From Kiritimatiellia bacterium (lineage in GTDB: Bacteria; Verrucomicrobiota; Kiritimatiellia; RFP12; UBA1067): a DNA stretch of 16,136 nucleotides. A program made the position numbers and the translations under genes. The stretch spans positions 1 through 16,136 of the forward strand of contig JAKSOY010000090.1 of NCBI GenBank assembly GCA_024405255.1. The letters are read 5' to 3'. Under the pieces are notes generated by a model, which did not search any database, was not told the origin of the DNA, and saw nothing but the letters and a program-made list of their open reading frames with translations. Numbering within the stretch: the first letter of the stretch is position 1; the number at the start of each line of letters is the position of its first letter. Positions 7,662 through 15,220 of the stretch are shown here, piece after piece.

Positions 7662-8558
7662 TCACTTGAACTGGCCCTCGGGGTCGAACGCCAACCGACA
7701 TTCAAAGCGAACCGTTCCACCGGCGGCAGGTGCCTGAATCGCGCCGGGTGTCAAGCGCCAGCCGCTCTTCGGCGGCTTGAGCTCCTCCGTCAGACGCACA
7801 AACGTGCGTGTCGCCGCCTCGGGAGAGAGGGCCAGACCGGTCAGCTCGGCCGAATACGCGCCGGTCGCCGTCATCGTCTTCAGCACGCTCTCGTCGCGAC
7901 ACGCCTTCGGCACCGCCTCCAGCAGCACACGCCACGCCGCCCGTAGGACATCTGCATTCTGCTGCGCCCGGGCGGACTCCATCCGCGCCGTCCGAATCGC
8001 ATCGGCTTCACGCTGAAGCGCCGTCAATTTCGCCGTCAGCTGATTCCTCTCCGCCTGCAGTACGCGCTGTGCCGCGACCTCGCGCGAGAGGTCCCGCACG
8101 TTCCGCGAAAGACGCCAATACTCGCCGCCAAGCGCCAGCATGACGAGCACGCCCGCAATCCCCGCCAACCAAACCAGGCGCGACGCACCCGTGCCTGCCG
8201 CCTTGAGCGGAATCCACGGCAGCATCTCGACGGTCTCGCCCGTCGCCGCATCCGGTACGGCCGTGACCGCACGCACGGACCGCTTCGCGGACCGCTGCTT
8301 CGCGACTTCGTCCTGCAGGTCGCGCGTACGGATCTGCACGACGTCGAACACGGCCCGCGTCACATCGCCCCCCTCCGCACGCTTCCACGCCATCTGTCCG
8401 TCCACCCGCGCAATGCCGCTGAACGGTTCGATCTCAAAGCACAAAGCGGACGCGAGCTCCTCGTCCGTCAGACCCGCGACCTGCGCCGCCGGCAGATTGA
8501 CCCGCTGACGAAAACACGCTGCGGTCGTAAACACTTCTGTGGACCGGATCGGCTTCAT
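7662..8558 (-). CDS. PilN/GspL-like assembly protein with a short cytoplasmic domain
   Basis: 298 residues from ATG 8558, whose A is shared with the TGA of the pseudopilin gene (TGATG). The cytoplasmic part is only about 125 residues; NLPAAQVAGL, ASALCFEIEPFSG and the following beta strands recall part of the actin-like fold of GspL/PilM. One membrane helix is at about 128-146 (LVWLAGIAGVLVMLALGG), then a long coiled coil (about 147-200), then a periplasmic alpha/beta domain (about 205-298) like PilN/GspL. A full GspL cytoplasmic domain is roughly twice this size, so this is either a reduced GspL or a PilN with a PilM fragment fused to it. It should dimerise with the PilO-like partner and contact the GspE/PilB ATPase. 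Architecture and context support the call; the exact orthology is open. Confidence 0.8.
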   Translation of the reverse strand: MKPIRSTEVFTTAACFRQRVNLPAAQVAGLTDEELASALCFEIEPFSGIARVDGQMAWKRAEGGDVTRAVFDVVQIRTRDLQDEVAKQRSAKRSVRAVTAVPDAATGETVEMLPWIPLKAAGTGASRLVWLAGIAGVLVMLALGGEYWRLSRNVRDLSREVAAQRVLQAERNQLTAKLTALQREADAIRTARMESARAQQNADVLRAAWRVLLEAVPKACRDESVLKTMTATGAYSAELTGLALSPEAATRTFVRLTEELKPPKSGWRLTPGAIQAPAAGGTVRFECRLAFDPEGQFK

Positions 8559-9511
8559 CAGGGCACCCACACTTTCAAATCAACGCTGCGGCCGCCTGGC
8601 GGCAACAGCACGCGCGTACGCGCACAGGCCTTGCCGCCGACATCGACGACGAGCGTACACACCCCCGGCGGCACACCGGTGAACGAAAAGGTCGTAAACG
8701 ATCCGCCGGCGAGCGACGTCTTTTCGACCGCCCCCGTAATCGCACCGCCGCACGGTAGATACCACCGGCACCGCACCTCGCCCGAAACGCCCACGGGGCC
8801 GTTCCCGTTCACGAAATTCGCATTCACCGCCAGCGCATTCGTCCCGCCGCCGGCCGGCAGGAAATCAATGCGCCCATCGCGCTCCCGCGCCGTTGCGGGC
8901 GCCTGCCGGTCGTCCGGACGCGCATCGGCGCCGAGATGGCGAATCGCCCCGACGGGATGTCCCGCCACCGCCGCCACCTCGTTTGTGAGGAAGAGGCGGA
9001 CAAATCCCGCATCATCGGGCGTTTCAAACGGATTACCCCACGGATCGAGCAAACGGTCGCGTCCCATGGGCAGCCGCAGGTAGGGTCCGCGCCAACCGCA
9101 CGGCACGATCACGGACGCATCCGCGAGCTCGCTCTTCACAGCGGCCGGTACGACGAGATTCGTCGTGGATGCCGCCCGCAGCGCGAACGGCGCCACATCG
9201 TCGGGCCGCCGCCAGAGTTCGCTCAGCGTCAGGACGGTGCGTCCCGTCTCGTTCGTCGTCGCCTGCGCACGCGGCAAACGGCCCATGTCGACGAGGAACC
9301 CCGTCGGCTCCTCCCCGCGATCCGTCTGCCACACGGCCGCACGAATCTCCTCCAGCTGGCGTTCGGCCTGACGGGCCAGACGTCCATCCTGCACCTTCCC
9401 CATCTCGCGCACGGCCAGGTGGGTGAGCAGGGACAGGATGACCAGCACCACGACCAACTCGATCAAGGTGAAGCCACGACTCGTATCCGTTCTAGCGGGA
9501 AGTTTGAACAT
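8558..9511 (-). CDS. GspG-like type II secretion pseudopilin with an unusual C-terminal extension
   Basis: 317 residues from ATG 9511. The prepilin signal is a textbook class III leader: 13 residues ending in SRG, then FTLIELVVVLVILSLL, with F14 as the first mature residue and the conserved glutamate E5 (E18). The GspG/major pseudopilin motif DPWGNPF is at 156-162, and a GspG-like IRHLGADARPDD follows (about 190-201). The usual family length is about 140-170, but here about 100 further residues follow (about 218-317): beta-rich, with GVPPGVCTLVVDVGGK and PPGGRSVDLKV, resembling a carboxypeptidase-regulatory/Ig-like sandwich. Four cysteines (138, 254, 285, 296) could form disulfides. It is the first gene of the assembly operon. 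A TTG at 9568 in the same frame would add 19 basic residues and overlap the GH106 gene; ATG 9511 fits the prepilin leader and the -10 box at 9519-9524. Confidence 0.9.
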   Translation of the reverse strand: MFKLPARTDTSRGFTLIELVVVLVILSLLTHLAVREMGKVQDGRLARQAERQLEEIRAAVWQTDRGEEPTGFLVDMGRLPRAQATTNETGRTVLTLSELWRRPDDVAPFALRAASTTNLVVPAAVKSELADASVIVPCGWRGPYLRLPMGRDRLLDPWGNPFETPDDAGFVRLFLTNEVAAVAGHPVGAIRHLGADARPDDRQAPATARERDGRIDFLPAGGGTNALAVNANFVNGNGPVGVSGEVRCRWYLPCGGAITGAVEKTSLAGGSFTTFSFTGVPPGVCTLVVDVGGKACARTRVLLPPGGRSVDLKVWVP

Positions 9512-9518
9512 CAATGAG

Positions 9519-9524
9519 ATTAAA
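9519..9524 (-). promoter_or_regulatory. -10 element (TTTAAT) of the secretion/pilus operon
   Basis: On the minus strand TTTAAT (9524-9519) lies in the 34-nt gap between the GH106 stop and the pseudopilin start, with exactly 7 nt before ATG 9511. There is no Shine-Dalgarno there, and the spacing equals that seen upstream of the GH78 and GH-A genes. The -35 is weak (AACCTT, 16 nt upstream) and the extended TGn element is absent, so this is the least certain of the four. Read-through from the rhamnosidase operon is possible. Confidence 0.45.
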
Positions 9525-9545
9525 CGCACCAGAACGACCGAAGGT

Positions 9546-12476
9546 TCATTCCGCCGTTTCCTTTTCAAGCCGAACGGGACCCATCAGTCCGGACGGTTCG
9601 AGGGCCGAATTCGCCTTGTAAGGTCTCCGCGTGGTAAAGGTCGTCCGTTGCGCAGGCGGCACGCGTTCGTCGCCCACGAGACGATTCGTCCAGAGATTGG
9701 CGACTTCGATCTCGAGGCGGTTGCCCGTCGGCTGCAAAAGTCCCGTCACCTCCACGCGCCACGGCTCGGTCCACTGGACGCCGAGGTCGTGTCCGTTGAG
9801 TCGGATGCGCGCCATGTTCTTCACCGTACCGAGCGAGAGGAAGATGCGTTCCGGCGAAGGCGCCGCGCAATCGAACGTCTTCGTGTAGGTCGCGATTCCG
9901 GAGAAGTAGCGCAGACGCAGATCCGCCTCTTTCGACCAGTCGACGAGCGTCGGCAAGGTCACCGTGAACGCAGCGCCCACCGGCGGCTGGAACGCGACTT
10001 TCCACGCACCCTCAAGGGACTGGAACGCCGCCGTCTTCGCAACGGACGCACCGGCGGTCGGCAGGTCGTCATTGAAGAAGACGACGAAGAACGACTGGTT
10101 CGGGGCGAACGAAAGCTCGACCTTCGTCCGCGCGCCGTCCGGCTTGGCCTTCGCAACCGTACGTGCGCCCGTGAGCGCGTCCCACACCTCCACGCGCTTC
10201 GCCTGCGCACGGAACGTGCAAGTGGAACGGAGCGGACGATCCGCACGGCTCGACACGAAATAGAGATCCCAGCCGGCCGCCGTGCGGTGGGCGTTGCGCA
10301 GCTCGCCCGAGGTCTCTTCGAAGTCGGGCGCGACACCCGCCTCGGCAAGCAGCTGCGCCGTCTCGTTGTAATTCTGATAGAGCTTGTCCGACGCCGCTTT
10401 CGGACGCACCAAACGGCCCTTTCCGATGTGCCGTTCAGGTTCGTCTGCCGTTCCCCAGAGTTCCTCCACCAGCGCACGCACCTTGTCGTCACACGCCGGA
10501 TAGTCCGTGAGGCCCGGTGCCGCACGAGGCGGCAGACCGACGACCGTCGCACCCGCCAGCAGCAGCTCACGAACCTTGCGGAGACGCTGCGGCGTCATGG
10601 TTCCGTAGTCCGGCAGCACTGCCACGCGATAGGTGGCGCCGCTCGGGAACACAAGGCGTCCGTCTTTCACGACAATCTGATCAAAGAGGCTCGGCGGACA
10701 CGCATCGAACCCATAGCCGCGCTTATCCGGCAGGAAACCGTCGGCCCCCACCAGCGCCGAGGCAGGTGCCCGGAAGACGTGCGGATTCCCTTCCGGATTC
10801 ACATAGAGGATATCCGACACAACGCGTCCCTGCTGCAGCAGATGCTGGCAGCGCATCAAGTAAGAATGATAACCGCGCGCCATCGGCCACCACGTCTGGT
10901 TGCGGTCCCAATGCACACCATACGGTCCCATCGTCATGCCGGGACGCTTCGACTCGTCAAGCGGCTGATGCTGGAAAGTGTGGAAGATGAAGCGGGTGAT
11001 ACCGGCGCTCAGCGCCCAGTCGGTCTGGCTCTTCATCGTCGCGGGATGCGGACGCCACCCGTCGTTCGCCGCCGTGAAAGATTCCGCCGGCACGACACCC
11101 TGACCGATCAAATGCGCGACGGACGACGCTTCGAACGGCGTCCACGACGTATTGTAGCCAAAACCCTGGCACCAGAACTCCGCCATCGGCAGATCGGATG
11201 CCGCCGCAAGTTCAAGGTCCTGAATCGGATTCATGTCATAGGGCTCGCACGAGACCTGGCAACCGTGCTGGCGCGCATAGCGCTTGACGGCCTTCACGTG
11301 TTTCTCGATGATGAGTTCCTGCGAAGTCTGGCGCAGATCCCAGAGGAAACGTTCGGTCATCGTCGCATCCCCCACCACATAGCCTGCGTAGGCGGGATAG
11401 AACGGAAGCGGATCATAGCCACGCCGCCGCGTGAACTCGGCGCGGAAGTCGTCCGTCCAGTTCTGCGCCCCCATCTCCCAGCTGTCGAGATGCAGATACT
11501 TGATGCCGCCGAAGGCCTTCGGATTCGGGCGTCCTCCGACCGCCGCGAAGAGACGGTCCGTAAAGTGCGCCAGATGGTCCCGAAGCGCCGTCTCGCTGAA
11601 CTTGTCGCATTCAAAGCCCACGCCCGGCAACGGCGCGGGACGCGTGATGGCACCGTTGTTACGGGCGCCGAAACGCAGGATGGTCCAGCGTCCCGCCGGA
11701 GCCTTCCATGTGAGCGTACCGTCGGGTACCATGTTCTTCGTGAGGTCGACGACCCACTTCCGGTCGATTCCCGGTGTCGCAGGAAGCGCCGATCCGGACG
11801 GCACGGAACACGGCAGATACTGCTTCACGCCGGGACGGGACGAATAGGGCGCGCGATAGACGTGCGCTTTTTCGTCCACATCCTTCACCTGCGCGGGCTC
11901 GGTGCGCGAGGCCGGAAACGCGAGCACGGCGACATCTTCGTAGTAGGCGTCGCGTGCGGCCCGCACGGCCGGCGGGAACTGATGGATGCCAAAAAACGGA
12001 TCGCGCGGCGCCGGCGTTGCGAGCTGTACCTTGACGGACCGTCCACCTTCGACCGTCGTCTCCGACGAGACGAGATGGCGCATCGACTTCTCGCCCTTGA
12101 CCCAGGGCCCGCCGCTGCCGCACCACCCGGGGCCGATGCCGAGGATGATCTGCACATCGCAGCGTTCGGCCTCTTTGACGAGGTGCTTGAAGAAGTCGAT
12201 CCACTGCGGACTCATGAAGTTGACTTTCCCGCGCGGCACGCCCACGTTCACCTCAAGGAACACGGCGTAGCCGATGCCGGCTGCGCGCATCGCTTCGAGG
12301 TCGCGCGTCGCGCCGACCTTCGAGAGGTTGCCGTCCATAAAATACCAGTAGACGCCCGGACGCGAGGTCAGAGGCGGCGTCGCGAAATCGTGCGCCAGCT
12401 GCTGGATGGAAGGATTCGTCGTCGCGGCAAGCGAGAACGCCGCCGCGGCACAGACGAGCGCGGGAAGAAACTTCAT
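9546..12476 (-). CDS. Secreted GH106 alpha-L-rhamnosidase
   Basis: 976 residues from ATG 12476, chosen because it gives a signal peptide (MKFLPALVCAAAAFSLA) and has AAAGG about 12 nt upstream; the longer open frame overlaps the GH78 gene. The GH106 signature is clear: PPLTSRPGVYWYFMDGNLSKVGATRDLEAMRAAGIG (about 34-69, read as separate conserved blocks), GIGPGWCGSGGPWV (113-126), LHLDSWEMGAQNWT (328-341), SCEPYDMNP (409-417), PAESFTA (463-469) and GPYGVHWDRNQTWW (517-530). The C-terminus (about 860-960: LSLGTVKNMARIRLNGHDLGVQWTEPW region) is a galactose-binding-like beta sandwich common in this family. GH106 enzymes invert and release alpha-L-rhamnose from rhamnogalacturonan and similar glycans; the acidic residues in the DSWE, EPYD and AESF motifs are the catalytic candidates. 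It is the second gene of the rhamnosidase operon, 32 nt after GH78. Confidence 0.92.
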   Translation of the reverse strand: MKFLPALVCAAAAFSLAATTNPSIQQLAHDFATPPLTSRPGVYWYFMDGNLSKVGATRDLEAMRAAGIGYAVFLEVNVGVPRGKVNFMSPQWIDFFKHLVKEAERCDVQIILGIGPGWCGSGGPWVKGEKSMRHLVSSETTVEGGRSVKVQLATPAPRDPFFGIHQFPPAVRAARDAYYEDVAVLAFPASRTEPAQVKDVDEKAHVYRAPYSSRPGVKQYLPCSVPSGSALPATPGIDRKWVVDLTKNMVPDGTLTWKAPAGRWTILRFGARNNGAITRPAPLPGVGFECDKFSETALRDHLAHFTDRLFAAVGGRPNPKAFGGIKYLHLDSWEMGAQNWTDDFRAEFTRRRGYDPLPFYPAYAGYVVGDATMTERFLWDLRQTSQELIIEKHVKAVKRYARQHGCQVSCEPYDMNPIQDLELAAASDLPMAEFWCQGFGYNTSWTPFEASSVAHLIGQGVVPAESFTAANDGWRPHPATMKSQTDWALSAGITRFIFHTFQHQPLDESKRPGMTMGPYGVHWDRNQTWWPMARGYHSYLMRCQHLLQQGRVVSDILYVNPEGNPHVFRAPASALVGADGFLPDKRGYGFDACPPSLFDQIVVKDGRLVFPSGATYRVAVLPDYGTMTPQRLRKVRELLLAGATVVGLPPRAAPGLTDYPACDDKVRALVEELWGTADEPERHIGKGRLVRPKAASDKLYQNYNETAQLLAEAGVAPDFEETSGELRNAHRTAAGWDLYFVSSRADRPLRSTCTFRAQAKRVEVWDALTGARTVAKAKPDGARTKVELSFAPNQSFFVVFFNDDLPTAGASVAKTAAFQSLEGAWKVAFQPPVGAAFTVTLPTLVDWSKEADLRLRYFSGIATYTKTFDCAAPSPERIFLSLGTVKNMARIRLNGHDLGVQWTEPWRVEVTGLLQPTGNRLEIEVANLWTNRLVGDERVPPAQRTTFTTRRPYKANSALEPSGLMGPVRLEKETAE

Positions 12477-12508
12477 GGCAGAAACATCCTTTCGTTCACC
12501 TGGACAGA

Positions 12509-15001
12509 TCAGAGTTTGTCCGTATAGGTTCCGGCACCCTTTTCCGTACGCGTGCCATTCGGCAGCACAACCGTCGCCGTGGTACCGGTGGGAATCGTAT
12601 ACGTCCATGTGCAGGTTCCGTCGCCCGCATAGTTCCACGCCGACTTCACGACGCCGTACGGCGTACGATAGGCGGCATCGATCTTACCGAGACGCTTGTC
12701 CGGAATCGGCGCCAGTACGAAGTGGCGGAAGCCCGGCAGCTTCGGATCGACCTGAATGCCGGCCGCCGTGCCGTAGATCCACGCCAGCACCGCGCCGTAC
12801 GCGTAGTGGTTGAACGAGTTCATACCCACGGGCCCGAATCCGTCCTTCTTCGTGTAGCTGTTCCAACGTTCCCAGATCGTGGTTGCGCCCTGGTCGACAG
12901 AGTAGAGCCAGCTCGGGTTCTTATGCTGCAGCAACAGCGTGTACGCGACTTCCGGACGTCCCACCTCGTAGGTGAGCGTGTCCATCAGGATGGAGGTGCC
13001 GAGGAATCCCGTCTGCAGGCAGTTGCCATGGTCGGCGATGTTCTTGAGCAGGGCCGCCTTCGTCGCCTCGACCTCCTTCGGGTCGGCCAGCAGCTTGCAG
13101 CGCAGGGCGAAGAGCGCCGGCGTCTGCATGCCGCGCAGACATGCGGGGATGCGCCCGTTCTCAAGGAGTTCCGTACGGATGTACTGGCGCGCCTCCTCGA
13201 CCATCTTCGCGTAGCGTGCGGCTTCGTCGGTCTTGCCGAGCGCCGCGGCCATCTGGCTCATCATCTCGGCGTCCATCAGCCAATAGCAGCCGCCGAGGTA
13301 CTTCCAGTAGAGCGAGGTTTCGGGACGCAGAAGCCGCTTGCCGTCCGGCCCCTTCGTCCAGCCGCGACCGCTGTTGCTTTCATAGTCCTCGTAGCTCAAC
13401 CAGTCGGCCCACTGGTAGTTGAGCGCCGAATCCTTGGCGTAGCGGTTCTCCTTGAGGAAGTTCATGAACGTCGTCATCGATCCCCAGTACTTCGCAAGAA
13501 TGTCCGTACGGCCCGTCTGCTGCCACGTCACGAACGGCACCACGATGCCGCAGTCGCTCCAGCCGAGACGCTTGTCGCCGGCATTTCCGTATTCGCCCAC
13601 CGGCGCCACGCCCGTGTAGCTGCCGCACTCCGTCTGCGTGTCGGCCATGTCGCGCATGAACTTCACGAAGAAGTCGTAGGTGTCGGCATTGTAGATGCCC
13701 GCCTTGACGAACACCTGCGTATCGGCCGTCCAGCCCTGACGCTCGTTGCGCTGCGGACAGTCCGTCGGCACGGAGAGGTAGTTCGAGTACTGGCCCCACC
13801 ACACGTTCTTGATGAGACGGTTGACATCCGCCACGCCCGTTGTCACGGAACCCCGCTCGAGATCCTTGCGGATCGAGGTGATCGGCACCGAACGCAATGC
13901 CTTGAAGGTGACCTTGTCCGTCGCCGTCACCGAAATGTAGCGATAGCCGCAGAAGGTGTATTCGGGACGGTACTTCTCAAGCCCCTTGCCCGCGAACGTG
14001 TATTCGACGCGCGAGCCCTGCGTGTGGATCGACCGCAGATTCACGCGGTAGACGGCGCCTTCCGGACCATCGTTGCCGCGCTTCTTCGCGCCGTTCTGGT
14101 CGTTCAGCATTTCAGCCGTGAGAATCGTCACCTTCGTGCCCGCCGCCGCCGTGGCTTCGAGCTCCGGCACCGCTGCGGCGTTCTGTCCGAAATCGATGAC
14201 CAGCGTTTCACCCGGCACGAGCGTCATCGCCTCGCCCGCCTTGAATAGGCGCGTCTTGACGACCGTACCGTGGCAGTTGGCATCGGCGCCCGTCACGCCC
14301 TTCCACGTGTAGGCTTCGACGGGGGACAGCGTCAAATCGTCGCGCGCCACGATCGACGCGCCGTTCGCGGGCAGGATCTCGCCGGCGAATTCCGTATTGA
14401 CGACCGCCGGCTTCATCGCGGCCGAAGTCTTGCAGATGCGTGCATCGTAGATTTCGCCGTCGAAGATGCCCGCACGCACCACCGGACCACCCACGCCCGC
14501 CAACCAGGTCGTATCCGTCTCGATCGTCTGCGTCGTACCGTCGGCATACGTCAGAACAAGACTCGCCCAGAAGGCGCTCTTCTGTCCGAGATAGCCGCTC
14601 ACCTTGTCGTTCCACCAGCCGGTGGAGACTTCCGCCGTGAAGGCGTTCTTCGCGCCGGCCGTCGTCTTGAGCTGCGCCGTCACGTCGTAGGTGTACGTGT
14701 ATTTCGTCTTGCGGGCGTGCGTAAAGCCGGGCTTGAGCACCTCCTGGCCGATCTTCGCGCCGTTGACGAAGATGTTGAATACGCCGAGTCCCGACGCCGT
14801 CCAGACGGCCTTCACCACCCGCTGGGCGTTGACGACCTCCTTGGCGAAAAGGCTCGTCCCCACAGGGGCCAGCTCGGCGCGCTTCTCCTCTTTCGTCGCA
14901 CTCCGCGCATCGGCAGCGGAAATCCACACCGGCGCAGCTGCGACCTTCAGGGCAAACACACTGGCCAGAAAGGCCAGTCCGACAGTTTCAAGATTTTTCA
15001 T
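12509..15001 (-). CDS. Secreted GH78 alpha-L-rhamnosidase
   Basis: 830 residues from ATG 15001 with a signal peptide (MKNLETVGLAFLASVFALKVAAA). N-terminal beta domains follow, including the rhamnosidase N-domain with FNIFVNGAKIGQEVLKPG (about 75-92) and AGIFDGEIYDAR (177-188). The (alpha/alpha)6 barrel spans about 385-740. It carries the GH78 block VPTDCPQRNERQGWTAD (411-427), where D414, E420, W424 and D427 match the residues known from characterised members with E420 as the likely general acid, and GATTIWERW (705-713) with E711 as the likely base. NSFNHYAYGAV (728-738) is also typical. A C-terminal beta domain ends at 830. GH78 enzymes invert and release terminal alpha-L-rhamnose. It leads the operon with GH106 and has the best promoter in the window, predicted leaderless. 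Confidence 0.95.
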   Translation of the reverse strand: MKNLETVGLAFLASVFALKVAAAPVWISAADARSATKEEKRAELAPVGTSLFAKEVVNAQRVVKAVWTASGLGVFNIFVNGAKIGQEVLKPGFTHARKTKYTYTYDVTAQLKTTAGAKNAFTAEVSTGWWNDKVSGYLGQKSAFWASLVLTYADGTTQTIETDTTWLAGVGGPVVRAGIFDGEIYDARICKTSAAMKPAVVNTEFAGEILPANGASIVARDDLTLSPVEAYTWKGVTGADANCHGTVVKTRLFKAGEAMTLVPGETLVIDFGQNAAAVPELEATAAAGTKVTILTAEMLNDQNGAKKRGNDGPEGAVYRVNLRSIHTQGSRVEYTFAGKGLEKYRPEYTFCGYRYISVTATDKVTFKALRSVPITSIRKDLERGSVTTGVADVNRLIKNVWWGQYSNYLSVPTDCPQRNERQGWTADTQVFVKAGIYNADTYDFFVKFMRDMADTQTECGSYTGVAPVGEYGNAGDKRLGWSDCGIVVPFVTWQQTGRTDILAKYWGSMTTFMNFLKENRYAKDSALNYQWADWLSYEDYESNSGRGWTKGPDGKRLLRPETSLYWKYLGGCYWLMDAEMMSQMAAALGKTDEAARYAKMVEEARQYIRTELLENGRIPACLRGMQTPALFALRCKLLADPKEVEATKAALLKNIADHGNCLQTGFLGTSILMDTLTYEVGRPEVAYTLLLQHKNPSWLYSVDQGATTIWERWNSYTKKDGFGPVGMNSFNHYAYGAVLAWIYGTAAGIQVDPKLPGFRHFVLAPIPDKRLGKIDAAYRTPYGVVKSAWNYAGDGTCTWTYTIPTGTTATVVLPNGTRTEKGAGTYTDKL

Positions 15002-15008
15002 AGTTAAG

Positions 15009-15038
15009 ATTATACCCGAATCACACCCCAACTGTCAA
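15009..15038 (-). promoter_or_regulatory. Near-consensus promoter of the GH78-GH106 operon
   Basis: On the minus strand a perfect -35 TTGACA (15038-15033), an 18-nt spacer and a perfect -10 TATAAT (15014-15009) stand 7 nt before ATG 15001. The predicted transcription start therefore coincides with the start codon and no Shine-Dalgarno is present. Both boxes being consensus suggests strong expression unless a repressor acts; I see no obvious palindromic operator. Confidence 0.75.
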
Positions 15039-15054
15039 TCCACCCATTTTGCCT

Positions 15055-15213
15055 TCACTTAACGGTTTCCAATTCAAGCGATTCGTCCGAATAGACGATA
15101 CCAGAAAGAACGGGATACGTCACGAGAATGCGTTTGGCCGTGTTCTGTTGACAGGCAAGCGTCAAGAAGACGATTGCACACAAGAGAAACTGCCTTTTGC
15201 CCATCAAGATCAT
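15055..15213 (-). CDS. Small predicted lipoprotein (52 aa)
   Basis: Start at ATG 15213, placed 5 nt after GAGG, which overlaps the stop of the upstream gene; a second ATG at 15204 would shorten it by three residues. The protein has a basic n-region (MGKRQ), a hydrophobic stretch LLCAIVFLTLA and a lipobox TLAC with C21 as the lipidation site, leaving a mature part of about 32 residues (ending SDESLELETVK). I recognise no family. The 7-nt gap to the 179-residue gene and the overlapping signals indicate one operon and probably related functions at the cell envelope. A longer upstream frame to 15333 only reads through the neighbouring gene in another frame and is not used. The gene is more AT-rich than the enzymes around it. 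Confidence 0.6.
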   Translation of the reverse strand: MILMGKRQFLLCAIVFLTLACQQNTAKRILVTYPVLSGIVYSDESLELETVK

Positions 15214-15220
15214 GAACACC

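Noticed and set aside
9511..9568. Upstream TTG start for the pseudopilin
   Set aside because: It would give an overlong basic leader and overlap the GH106 gene; ATG 9511 gives a normal short prepilin leader and has a -10 box 7 nt upstream.
9423..12527. Very long open frame on the plus strand (over 1000 codons) opposite GH106
   Set aside because: Arg/His-rich, low-complexity translation with no recognisable domain; it mirrors the GC-rich codon pattern of the GH106 gene, which has clear family motifs on the other strand.
12722..14248. 508-codon plus-strand frame opposite GH78
   Set aside because: No motif, no start signal, and it lies antisense to an unambiguous GH78 catalytic domain.
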